The translations under genes and the position numbers were made by a program. Source: Alphaproteobacteria bacterium (lineage in GTDB: Bacteria > Pseudomonadota > Alphaproteobacteria > SHVR01). Taken from it: 54,777 nucleotides of DNA. Below are positions 16,917 to 24,200 of this stretch, piece by piece (positions within the stretch are counted from its first letter, which is position 1; the number at the start of each line of letters is the position of its first letter). The notes beneath the pieces are model-generated. The model saw nothing but the letters and a program-made list of their open reading frames with translations. It had not been told where the DNA came from and ran no database searches. The DNA is taken from positions 1 through 54,777 of the forward strand of contig SHVR01000013.1 of the NCBI GenBank assembly GCA_009694185.1, read 5' to 3'.

Positions 16917-17219
16917 ATGGTGAAGCAGGTAACGAAGGCGCAGCCGACCGTCACGTTGAAACACATCGCGGCGGCGATTGCGGAAAAACACGATATGCCG
17001 AAGAAGGCGACCGAGGGCATGTTGTCCGACGTGGTCGGCTTGGTGGTCAAGCACTTGAAGAAGGGCGACCGCATCCGCATGCAGGGTCTGGGCATCCTGG
17101 TGGTGCGCAAGCGCGCCGCGCGCATGGGCCGCAACCCGGCGACGGGCGAGGCCATCAAGATCAAGGCCAGCAAGAAGGTGGCTTTCCGCGCCGCCAAGGA
17201 ACTCAAGGAAGCGATCTAG
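16917..17219 (+). CDS. HU-family DNA-binding protein
   Basis: This 100-residue HU/IHF-type protein has the helical dimerisation region followed by the DNA-binding arm signature RMGRNPATGEAIKI, and it ends ASKKVAFRAAKELKEAI. It lacks the usual N-terminal M-N-K start; a lysine-rich leader (KQVTKAQPTVTLKHI) takes its place. The start ATG 16917 has GGGGAG 6 bases upstream. The gene stands alone between a VOC gene and a terminator-like hairpin. Confidence 0.92.
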   Translation: MVKQVTKAQPTVTLKHIAAAIAEKHDMPKKATEGMLSDVVGLVVKHLKKGDRIRMQGLGILVVRKRAARMGRNPATGEAIKIKASKKVAFRAAKELKEAI

Positions 17220-17238
17220 CGCGCGACCGGAGAAGGCC

Positions 17239-17269
17239 GGGGCAGGTGGGCCGACCGCCAACCTGCCCC
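17239..17269 (+). terminator. Terminator-like hairpin after the HU gene
   Basis: GGGGCAGGT (17239-17247) and ACCTGCCCC (17261-17269) form a perfect 9-bp stem about 20 bases after the HU stop. There is no T-run, so it is a probable GC-rich terminator or 3'-end protector. The remaining intergenic DNA to 17383 shows no gene. Confidence 0.5.
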
Positions 17270-17383
17270 GCCATCCCGGCTACGCCGGGGTGAACCGGCC
17301 GATCGTTTGCCGGGCTATTCCGCCGCTCCATTTTCCCTCGGCTCATCGATCGCGGCGGCGTCGTAACCGGCTCCGCCAGCGAT

Positions 17384-18202
17384 TCACCGCCGGTTGACCA
17401 ACCACACGCCCGCCGACGCGATCGCCATGCCGATCAGCATGACCGCCGTTAGCGCCTCTCCGAGAATTGCCCAGGCCATGACCGCCGTCACACCCGGCAC
17501 CAGATAGAAATTGGCCGCCACCTTGCCGGCGCTGCCCGTGCGCAACATAAAGAGCAGCAGCCCCATGGCGCCGAGCGATACGACGACGGTCAGATGCAGG
17601 AGTGTCGCGACCGCGGCCCAGGTCCAGTTCGCCCGAATATCCTCGAAGGCGAACGTCAGCGCCCAAGTGACGAGGGCGGAGGTGGCGAGCTGTACCATGT
17701 TGGCCTGCACGAGGCCGAGGGTCGTGCCATGGCGGCTGTAATAGAGCGTGCCCGCCACGAAACAGACGACCGCGCCCAGCGCCCAGAGGATGCCCGGCGC
17801 CGTAAAGCTGTCGTCGAGTCCGGCCACGGCCACGACGGCGACGCCCACGGTGCCGAACGCGAAGCCCAGCCATTGCGCGGGCCGCCAACGATCGCCGAAC
17901 AAGGGCATCGAGAGTAGGGCGGTGAAGAGCGGGTGCAGCGCGCCGATGAGCGCCATGCTGGCGCCGCCGATACGGGTCATGGCCAGATATCCGGCACCCA
18001 GATAAAGCGCGTTGAGGAGCGTGCCGGCGATGGCAAACGGAACCCAGCGCCCGGCAAGCCCGCGCCAGGGGACGCCGCCCATCGACGCGATGGCGGCGAG
18101 GAGTAGCGCCGCCAGGGTGAAGCGCACGCTCAAGAAGTAGAAGGGCGACACGTCGGCGAGGCCGGCGCGCACGGCGACGAAGGCGGAACTCCAGATCAGC
18201 AC
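17384..18202 (-). CDS. EamA/DMT-family transporter
   Basis: This is an inner-membrane protein with about ten hydrophobic segments and the duplicated EamA layout. It begins LIWSSAFVAVRAGL, a typical first helix, and ends MLIGMAIASAGVWLVN. The GTG at 18202 lies inside what would be helix 1. The frame stays open upstream (reading DLGAASTPFVFV), but no ATG, GTG or TTG start appears before the preceding gene's stop. The true start may be non-canonical, or the N-terminus may be damaged. The family exports amino acids, metabolites or drugs; the substrate is unknown. It follows the LLM-class gene by about 56 bases on the same strand. Confidence 0.83.
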   Translation of the reverse strand: MLIWSSAFVAVRAGLADVSPFYFLSVRFTLAALLLAAIASMGGVPWRGLAGRWVPFAIAGTLLNALYLGAGYLAMTRIGGASMALIGALHPLFTALLSMPLFGDRWRPAQWLGFAFGTVGVAVVAVAGLDDSFTAPGILWALGAVVCFVAGTLYYSRHGTTLGLVQANMVQLATSALVTWALTFAFEDIRANWTWAAVATLLHLTVVVSLGAMGLLLFMLRTGSAGKVAANFYLVPGVTAVMAWAILGEALTAVMLIGMAIASAGVWLVNRR

Positions 18203-18258
18203 GAAGACGAAGGGGGTGCTCGCCGCCCCGAGGTCGCGCCAGTGGTCGGATAACCGGT

Positions 18259-19212
18259 TCAGATTCGGGCCTTCACCTCGCGGGCGAAGCGCTCCATGCG
18301 CTCAACCGTGGCGGCAATGGTCTCCGCCTGGACATTGACGATGAGGTGCTCGACGCCGAGTTCGGCGAGCTTGCCGGCATCGTCCACCAGCGCCTGGGTA
18401 CTGCCCGACAACAGCCGGCGCTCGCCCGTATCGGTCTTGATCTCATTGCCGTCCATCGCCCAGTTGGCGTTGTAGGCGAGGGTGATGCTGTCCGGGTCGC
18501 GGCCGGCTTCGGCGGCATATCGGCGCAGCCGCGCCAGGCGCCCGGCGAAGCGGGGCGCGGTGTCGAGCGGAAAGCGCGGATTGTAGCCGATGGGATACCA
18601 GCCATCGGCTACCCGGGCGGCGCGGCGGAGCGCCGGGCCGCTTTCGCCGCCGATCCAGATCGGCGGGTGCGGCTTCTGCACCGGCTTCGGCAGGAACACG
18701 ATGTCGCGAAATTTCACGAACTCCCCGTCGAACGCTGGATTGTCCTCGGTCCAGAGCGTCTTGAAGGCGCGGATATATTCCTCGGTTACCGCACCCCGCC
18801 GGTCATAGTCGGGGGCCTGGATCGCCGCGAATTCCTCGCGCATCCAGCCGGCCCCGCAACCGACCGTGACCCGGCCGTTGGACAGAAGGTCGACGGTCGC
18901 CAGCATCTTGGCGGTGACCACCGCCGGCCGGTGCGGCACCACCATGACCGACGTCAGCAAGCGGATCTTACTGGTCTGGGCCGCGAGGAAGCTGAGCAGG
19001 GTCACCTGATCCATGCAATCGCCGCCCGCCTGGCCCGGGAAGTTGCCGCCGTCCGAATAGGGATATTTGGATTCGATCTGGCGCGGGATGACGACATGAT
19101 CGGAAACGGTCAGCCAGTCATAGCCGAGCGCCTCGCCCTGACGGGCCATGGCTGTGATGGTGGCCGGGTTGGCGTTGGCCCCCCGGTGCGGCACGCCGAA
19201 GCCGAATTGCAT
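18259..19212 (-). CDS. LLM-class flavin-dependent oxidoreductase (F420-dependent-like)
   Basis: This 317-residue luciferase-like TIM-barrel protein begins MQFGFGVPHRGANANP. It contains LGYDWLTVSDHVVIPRQI, VVPHRPAVVTAKMLATVD, GRVTVGCGAGWMREEF and HPPIWIGGESGPALRRAARV. It resembles the TIGR03619-type F420-dependent subgroup, although the flavin (F420 or FMN) cannot be fixed by eye. Such enzymes reduce or hydroxylate small molecules. It is transcribed ahead of the DMT permease and divergently from the DUF350 operon. Confidence 0.87.
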   Translation of the reverse strand: MQFGFGVPHRGANANPATITAMARQGEALGYDWLTVSDHVVIPRQIESKYPYSDGGNFPGQAGGDCMDQVTLLSFLAAQTSKIRLLTSVMVVPHRPAVVTAKMLATVDLLSNGRVTVGCGAGWMREEFAAIQAPDYDRRGAVTEEYIRAFKTLWTEDNPAFDGEFVKFRDIVFLPKPVQKPHPPIWIGGESGPALRRAARVADGWYPIGYNPRFPLDTAPRFAGRLARLRRYAAEAGRDPDSITLAYNANWAMDGNEIKTDTGERRLLSGSTQALVDDAGKLAELGVEHLIVNVQAETIAATVERMERFAREVKARI

Positions 19213-19276
19213 GGTCTGTCCCTTCGTGGTGTCTGCGTGTTAATCTCTATCGAGACGCGGCGGAGACGGCAAGGCA

Positions 19277-19666
19277 ATGGCTAATCTCGGACTCTATGTC
19301 GCCTATATGGCCGTATCGGTCGGCCTGATCGTGGTGGCGGTCGGCATCTACATGCTGGTGACGCCCTATCACGAGATCAAACTGATTCGCGCCGGCAACA
19401 CCGCCGCCGCCTACAGCCTCGGCGGCATGGTCATCGGGTTCGCGACGGCCGTGGCGAGTGCCTCCGCCCACAGTGTCGGCATGGTGGACATGGTCATCTG
19501 GTCGGCGGTGGCGCTCATCGGCCAGCTCCTCGCCTTCTTCGCGGCGGCCGCCCTATTGGGTGGCTTCAAGGCGGGCATGGAACAGGACAAGACAAGCTAC
19601 GGCCTCGCGCTCGGCGCGCTGTCGATCGCCGTCGGCATCGTCAATGCCGGTGCCCTGACTTCTTAG
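19277..19666 (+). CDS. DUF350 membrane protein (YjfL-like)
   Basis: This 129-residue protein with four hydrophobic helices has the DUF350 layout: LYVAYMAVSVGLIVVAVGIY, then NTAAAYSLGGMVIGFATA, and a late AALLGGFKAGMEQDK. It is the first gene of a four-gene plus-strand operon with a PspA-like, a DUF1190 and an ATP-grasp gene. E. coli carries the same set as yjfJ, yjfL, yjfM and yjfC. That co-occurrence points to a membrane-stress role, but the molecular function of DUF350 is unknown. Confidence 0.88.
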   Translation: MANLGLYVAYMAVSVGLIVVAVGIYMLVTPYHEIKLIRAGNTAAAYSLGGMVIGFATAVASASAHSVGMVDMVIWSAVALIGQLLAFFAAAALLGGFKAGMEQDKTSYGLALGALSIAVGIVNAGALTS

Positions 19667-19685
19667 AGCCGAAGGAGTAAACGAC

Positions 19686-20456
19686 ATGCTCGGGTTCCTC
19701 AAATCTTTCGTCACGGTCAAGGGCAAGCAGGCGGGCCAGGAACTGGTCCGGGCCATCGTCGAACTCGACCCCGAAGGGGCGACCCAGGCCGAACTCGACG
19801 CGATGGAACGCGACCTCGACCGCACCGGCCAGATGCTGCAGAAGCTCAGGGCCGACTATGATCGCGAGGTCAAGGAGGCCGAGGCGATCGACAAGACCTA
19901 CCGCGAGATGATGGCGGCGGCCGAACATCTCGAGGGCAAACTTGCCAACGCCGCGACACCGGAGCTGGACAAGGCCGGCATCGGCCAGAGCCTGGCGAAA
20001 CTGGTGCATCGGCTCGAGGAGATGGCGCCGCGCCTCGACGAGGAAAAGCAGGACGTCGAGGACGTGAAGGCGATGCTGGGCGAGGCGGAGCAGGCGTTCC
20101 GCGCCAAGGCCCAGGCCCTGACCCAGGCACGCCAGACCCTTGACCGCGCCAAGCGCGACATGCAGCGCGCCGGCATGCAGCAGGCGCGGGCCGAGGAAAA
20201 GGCGCGCCAGTCGGCCGAGCTCGCCGGCATCCGCCAGACCGGTGGCAACAAGTTGAACACGGCGCTCGACGCCATGCGCAATCGGGCCGACGAAGCGCGC
20301 GCCAAGGCAGAGACGGCCAAGATGAAGGGCGAACTGTTGCGGCCCGAGGTGCCGGCCGACGACAAGCATCTGAGCGACGCCATGGCGGCGGTGCGTGGCA
20401 CGGCCCCCCAGGGCAATGTCGCCGATCGTCTCGCCGCCCTCAAGACGCGGAAATAA
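19686..20456 (+). CDS. PspA/IM30-family protein (YjfJ-like)
   Basis: This 256-residue protein is nearly all helical and rich in Ala, Glu, Lys and Arg, with long coiled-coil segments. It starts MLGFLKSFVTVKGKQAGQ, an amphipathic N-terminus like those of PspA/Vipp1 proteins that bind lipid. PspA relatives (ESCRT-III superfamily) assemble on damaged or stressed membranes. It lies 19 bases after the DUF350 gene and 12 bases before the lipoprotein gene. The partner set suggests a membrane-repair or envelope-modification module rather than the classical psp regulon, since no PspF, PspB or PspC is nearby. Confidence 0.87.
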   Translation: MLGFLKSFVTVKGKQAGQELVRAIVELDPEGATQAELDAMERDLDRTGQMLQKLRADYDREVKEAEAIDKTYREMMAAAEHLEGKLANAATPELDKAGIGQSLAKLVHRLEEMAPRLDEEKQDVEDVKAMLGEAEQAFRAKAQALTQARQTLDRAKRDMQRAGMQQARAEEKARQSAELAGIRQTGGNKLNTALDAMRNRADEARAKAETAKMKGELLRPEVPADDKHLSDAMAAVRGTAPQGNVADRLAALKTRK

Positions 20457-20468
20457 GACGCGGCCGCC

Positions 20469-21014
20469 ATGCGCCGTTCGAGCCGCATATCGACCCTGCT
20501 CGTCGGCAGCACCTGTCTCTTGATGCTGGCGTCCTGCGGTGACGACGACCAGGACAAGATCAAAATCTATGGCGACGCCGAGGCCTGCACCGCCGAGAAT
20601 GACGCGGCGACTTGTGAGAGGGAAGCCAAGGAAGCGGCGACGCGCCATGTCGAGACGGCGCCCCGCTATCCGCAACAGCAAAGCTGCGAACAGCTGCACG
20701 GTGTCGGCAACTGCCAGCCGACGCCGGTGCGCGATGCCAGCGGCCAGACGGCCAACTGGTTCATGCCGGCGCTGGCGGGCTTCATGCTGAGCCGGGCGCT
20801 GAGCAACCCTTATCCGCAGCCCATCTACCGTGACAGTCAAGGCTTCGCCTTTGGCGGCGGCACGGTCTATGGCGGCTACGACGCGGGCCAAAATCGAACC
20901 GCCTCGGTGAGCCGGAGCAGCGCCTCGCCGGTCTCGACGGCCGGCGGACCCGGCAGTGTCCGTGGCGGCTTCGGTTCGACGGCGAGCCGGAGCGGCTCGT
21001 CGAGCGGCTCCTGA
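20469..21014 (+). CDS. DUF1190 family lipoprotein (YgiB/YjfM-like)
   Basis: The N-terminus is a lipoprotein signal with lipobox LMLASC (Cys23), so the protein is probably anchored in an envelope membrane. The conserved part has paired cysteines (EACTAENDAATCE and QSCEQLHGVGNCQ) and a hydrophobic stretch NWFMPALAGFMLSRAL. The C-terminal 70 residues are low-complexity Gly/Ser/Thr. DUF1190 genes regularly accompany glutathionylspermidine-synthase-like ligases, as here (9-base gap). Its function is unknown. Confidence 0.85.
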   Translation: MRRSSRISTLLVGSTCLLMLASCGDDDQDKIKIYGDAEACTAENDAATCEREAKEAATRHVETAPRYPQQQSCEQLHGVGNCQPTPVRDASGQTANWFMPALAGFMLSRALSNPYPQPIYRDSQGFAFGGGTVYGGYDAGQNRTASVSRSSASPVSTAGGPGSVRGGFGSTASRSGSSSGS

Positions 21015-21023
21015 GGATACCGG

Positions 21024-22157
21024 ATGCGCCGTGTAGCAACGAAACCGCGCGCCAACTGGATCGGGCGCGTCGAGGCCCTGGGCTTCGATTTCCACACCAT
21101 CGAAAGCACGCCCTATTGGGACGAGCGCGCCTATTACGAGTTCACCGCCGCCGAGATCGACCAGATCGAAGACGCGGCCGACAGCCTGCACCGGTTGTCG
21201 CTCCAGGCCGTGCAGCACATCGTCGACGACCGGCTCTATGCGCTGCTTGGCATCCAGCCGGCCGCCGCCAAGCTGGTGGAGGAGAGTTGGCAGCGGCGCG
21301 ACCCCAGCCTCTATGGCCGTTTTGACCTCGCCTACCGGGGCGACGGACCGCCCAAGCTCCTCGAATACAATGCCGACACGCCAACCAGCCTGTTCGAGAG
21401 CGCGGTTATCCAATGGCAGTGGCTCGAGGACACCGCCCCAGGCGCCGATCAGTTCAACTCGATCCACGAGGCCCTGGTCGAACGCTGGCGGACGATTCAG
21501 GCAGGCGCGGACAACTTCGGTGAACTGCACCTCGCCTCGGTCGCACCCCATCCCGAAGACGAAGGAACGGTTCGCTACCTCCAGGCGACCGCCATCGAGA
21601 GCGACCTCAAGACCAAGGTCCTCGCGATCCAGGATTTGGGCTGGAACGGCACCGGCTTCACCGACCTCGAGAACGTCCGGGTGGGCCATCTCTTCAAGCT
21701 CTATCCCTGGGAGTGGCTGGTGAAGGAAAGCTTCGCTGGCCATATCGGGCCGAGCGGAATGGTCATGATCGAGCCCGCCTGGAAGATGCTGCTCTCCAAC
21801 AAGGGGCTTCTGGCGGTGCTCTGGGACCTCTTTCCCGAGCATCCGAACCTGCTGCCGGCGGCCTTCGACCGCGCCGCCGTACCGGGCGACATGGTGGTGC
21901 GGAAACCCATCTTCGGCCGCGAGGGCGCCAACATCACCATCGAGCGAAGTGGCGAGATCATTGCCCAGGCCGATGGCCCCTATGGCGACGCGGGTTATGT
22001 GTATCAGGCCTATACGCCGCTTGCCGAGGACGGCGGCAATTACGCCGTGCTGGGTGCCTGGATGGTCGGCGACAAATGCCACGGCATGGGCATCCGCGAG
22101 GACGACACCCTGATCACCCGCAACACCAGCCGCTTCGTGCCGCACCTGTTCCGGTGA
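21024..22157 (+). CDS. Glutathionylspermidine synthase family ATP-grasp ligase (YgiC/YjfC-like)
   Basis: This 377-residue member of the C-terminal synthetase half of glutathionylspermidine synthase has no amidase domain. Visible features are GDGPPKLLEYNADTPTSLFE, TKVLAIQDLGWNGTGFTD, LFKLYPWEWLVKE, the ATP-binding RKPIFGREGANITIE and a C-terminal LGAWMVGDKCHGMGIRED. ATP-grasp relatives form amide bonds between a carboxylate and an amine. Stand-alone copies linked to DUF1190 lipoproteins probably ligate a peptide or polyamine to an envelope component, but the substrates are not established. It is last in the operon and converges on hyuB at 22167 with a 9-base gap. Confidence 0.88.
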   Translation: MRRVATKPRANWIGRVEALGFDFHTIESTPYWDERAYYEFTAAEIDQIEDAADSLHRLSLQAVQHIVDDRLYALLGIQPAAAKLVEESWQRRDPSLYGRFDLAYRGDGPPKLLEYNADTPTSLFESAVIQWQWLEDTAPGADQFNSIHEALVERWRTIQAGADNFGELHLASVAPHPEDEGTVRYLQATAIESDLKTKVLAIQDLGWNGTGFTDLENVRVGHLFKLYPWEWLVKESFAGHIGPSGMVMIEPAWKMLLSNKGLLAVLWDLFPEHPNLLPAAFDRAAVPGDMVVRKPIFGREGANITIERSGEIIAQADGPYGDAGYVYQAYTPLAEDGGNYAVLGAWMVGDKCHGMGIREDDTLITRNTSRFVPHLFR

Positions 22158-22166
22158 TCGCGGCAT

Positions 22167-24200
22167 TCAACTGATTTCGGGGAGCCGGATCGGGCGCACG
22201 CGCACGGGCGCGCCATCGGCGACGCGGAGCACGCGCCGGGCCATCGCGTCGACCGGCATGGTGCCGGGCTCGACCTTGTCGTCGGCGACGATCCAGGCGC
22301 GCAAGGGTGCCGCGCCCGGCCCGATCAGGTCGACCAGCGCGCCGGCACCCACGCCCAGGCGCGTCATGTCGGCCGGGTTGAGGGGGGCCACGCGCCGCCG
22401 GCTCACTTTGCCGGCTGCATAGAGATCGCCGTCGACCGATTGCGCCTTGAGCCAGACCCGATCCGCGAGCTGCTGGCGGCGAAGCCGTAGGCTGGCCGGC
22501 TCGTCGGCCGTGCCGTCCTCGGCGATGACGGCGCCATAATGGGCGCGGGCTTGGACCGAGCTGACATAGCCTTCGCGGACATCCTCGGCGACCTCGGCCA
22601 AGGGTCGCTCCAGCGGTTCGCCATAGCCGCCGCCGCCCGCCGATTGCAGGATCAGCACGTCGTCCCGTTGCATGGCAAAGCCGCCGACCTTGCCGGGTGT
22701 GGCAAACGCGAGCTTTTTTCCGTCGCGCATGATGTAGGAATCGACCGGTGCCGCCGCCTCGCCGCCGAGCACGCCGAAGGGCGGCACCACGGCGCCATCG
22801 GAGAGCAACGAGTATTGCGCGTGCTCGGCGGTCAAGCGGATGGCGCGCCGGAGCCCGAGGCCGCCGCGCCTGAAACCATCGCCGCCCGAATCCGTGCCCA
22901 TCTTGGACCATTCGATAAACAGCGGATAGCGCGTCTCCAGGATTTCGCTTGCCTGGGCGGTGTTGAGGTCGCCCCAGTCGATGGCCGCCATGGTGCTGGG
23001 GCCGTCGGCCTCGAGGAAGGCGCCATTGCCGCCGCAGGACCATTCGTAATGCACATATTCCCGGCCTGTCTTGGGGTGGATACCGCCGATCAGATTATGG
23101 AACGAGGTGCGGTGGATGTCGGCCGAGACCAGCTCCGGCGCCATCTGGGCGAGGCATCCCAGGGTGGCGGCAATGACGCGCTTCCTGATTTCGCCATGGG
23201 AGCCGGCCGGCGCCGGATGGGTCACGTTGACGATGGTGCCCTTGGGCGCGATCACCTTGACCGGCCGGAACGAGCCGTGATTGAGGGCGGCCTTGGGGTC
23301 GAGCACGGATTTGAGGGTGATGAAGACCGAGGCGGCGGTGACCGCGAGCGTCGAGTTGACGGGCACCGGCACCTGGGGCGACACACCCGTGAAGTCGGCA
23401 ATCATCTCCTCGCCTTGGACGGTCAGGCGCAACGGAAGGAGCAGGGGTTCGAGGCCGCGCTCGGAAAAGGTCTCCAGATAGTCCTCGTAATAGGCCTCGC
23501 CATCGGGAAGTCGCCCGATCTGGGCGCGCATGCGCGCTTCCGACCGGTCGAGGTTGCGGGCAACACACTCGAGCAGCAGCTCGATGCCGTATCTGCGGAT
23601 CAGTTCGGCGATGCGCCGCTCCGCCGTCCGACACGCGGAGAGGCCGGAATGGAAATCGCCGAGCCGCTCGCTCGGCACCCGCATATTCGCCATCATTAAG
23701 TCCATGGCGGGCTTGTTGATACGGCCCCCCTCGACGATCTTGATGGGCGGGATGCGGATGCCTTCCTGATAAATGTCGACCGCCGTGCCGGACATGGAGC
23801 CCGGCACCATGCCGCCCACATCCGCCCAGTGCTCGCGCACGGCCGGGAAGAAGACCAGCCGGTCGCCCTCGAACACCGGATAGATCAGGGTCACATCGTT
23901 GAGATGGGTGCCGCCGAGATAAGGGTCGTTCATCAAGATCACGTCACCCGGCGCCAGATCGCCCGCGAAGGCATCGAGCGAGGCCCGCACCGACCAGGGC
24001 AGCGGCACCACATGGGAGCCGATATCCTCGGACTGGGCGACCACTTGGGATTGATGGTCGAAGAGGCCGCAAGAGAAATCCTTGGCATCGTAGATAGCGA
24101 CCGACCGGGCGGTGCGAAAGACGGTCGCGCGCATCTCGCGCACCACCGAAATCAGGCCTTCGGTCACGACTTCGAGCGTGATCGGGTCGATCGCCGCCAT
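22167..24200 (-). CDS. hyuB: Hydantoinase/oxoprolinase family subunit B (second copy)
   Basis: This 677-residue HyuB-family protein begins AAIDPITLEVVTEGLISVV and has GDVILMNDPYLGGTHLND, VREHWADVGGMVPGSMSG, YEWSCGGNGAFLEADGPS and GGDGFRRGGLGLRRAIRL. It has about 130 residues more at the C-terminus than the first copy. The ATG at 24200 overlaps the hyuA stop in a TAATG junction, so the subunits are translationally coupled. The complex is expected to hydrolyse a cyclic amide or hydantoin at the cost of ATP. Confidence 0.9.
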   Translation of the reverse strand: MAAIDPITLEVVTEGLISVVREMRATVFRTARSVAIYDAKDFSCGLFDHQSQVVAQSEDIGSHVVPLPWSVRASLDAFAGDLAPGDVILMNDPYLGGTHLNDVTLIYPVFEGDRLVFFPAVREHWADVGGMVPGSMSGTAVDIYQEGIRIPPIKIVEGGRINKPAMDLMMANMRVPSERLGDFHSGLSACRTAERRIAELIRRYGIELLLECVARNLDRSEARMRAQIGRLPDGEAYYEDYLETFSERGLEPLLLPLRLTVQGEEMIADFTGVSPQVPVPVNSTLAVTAASVFITLKSVLDPKAALNHGSFRPVKVIAPKGTIVNVTHPAPAGSHGEIRKRVIAATLGCLAQMAPELVSADIHRTSFHNLIGGIHPKTGREYVHYEWSCGGNGAFLEADGPSTMAAIDWGDLNTAQASEILETRYPLFIEWSKMGTDSGGDGFRRGGLGLRRAIRLTAEHAQYSLLSDGAVVPPFGVLGGEAAAPVDSYIMRDGKKLAFATPGKVGGFAMQRDDVLILQSAGGGGYGEPLERPLAEVAEDVREGYVSSVQARAHYGAVIAEDGTADEPASLRLRRQQLADRVWLKAQSVDGDLYAAGKVSRRRVAPLNPADMTRLGVGAGALVDLIGPGAAPLRAWIVADDKVEPGTMPVDAMARRVLRVADGAPVRVRPIRLPEIS

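Noticed and set aside
19641..22166. 841-codon minus-strand frame opposite the PspA/ATP-grasp operon
   Set aside because: It is only the mirror of four well-supported genes and also spans their junctions; composition is typical of GC-codon shadows.
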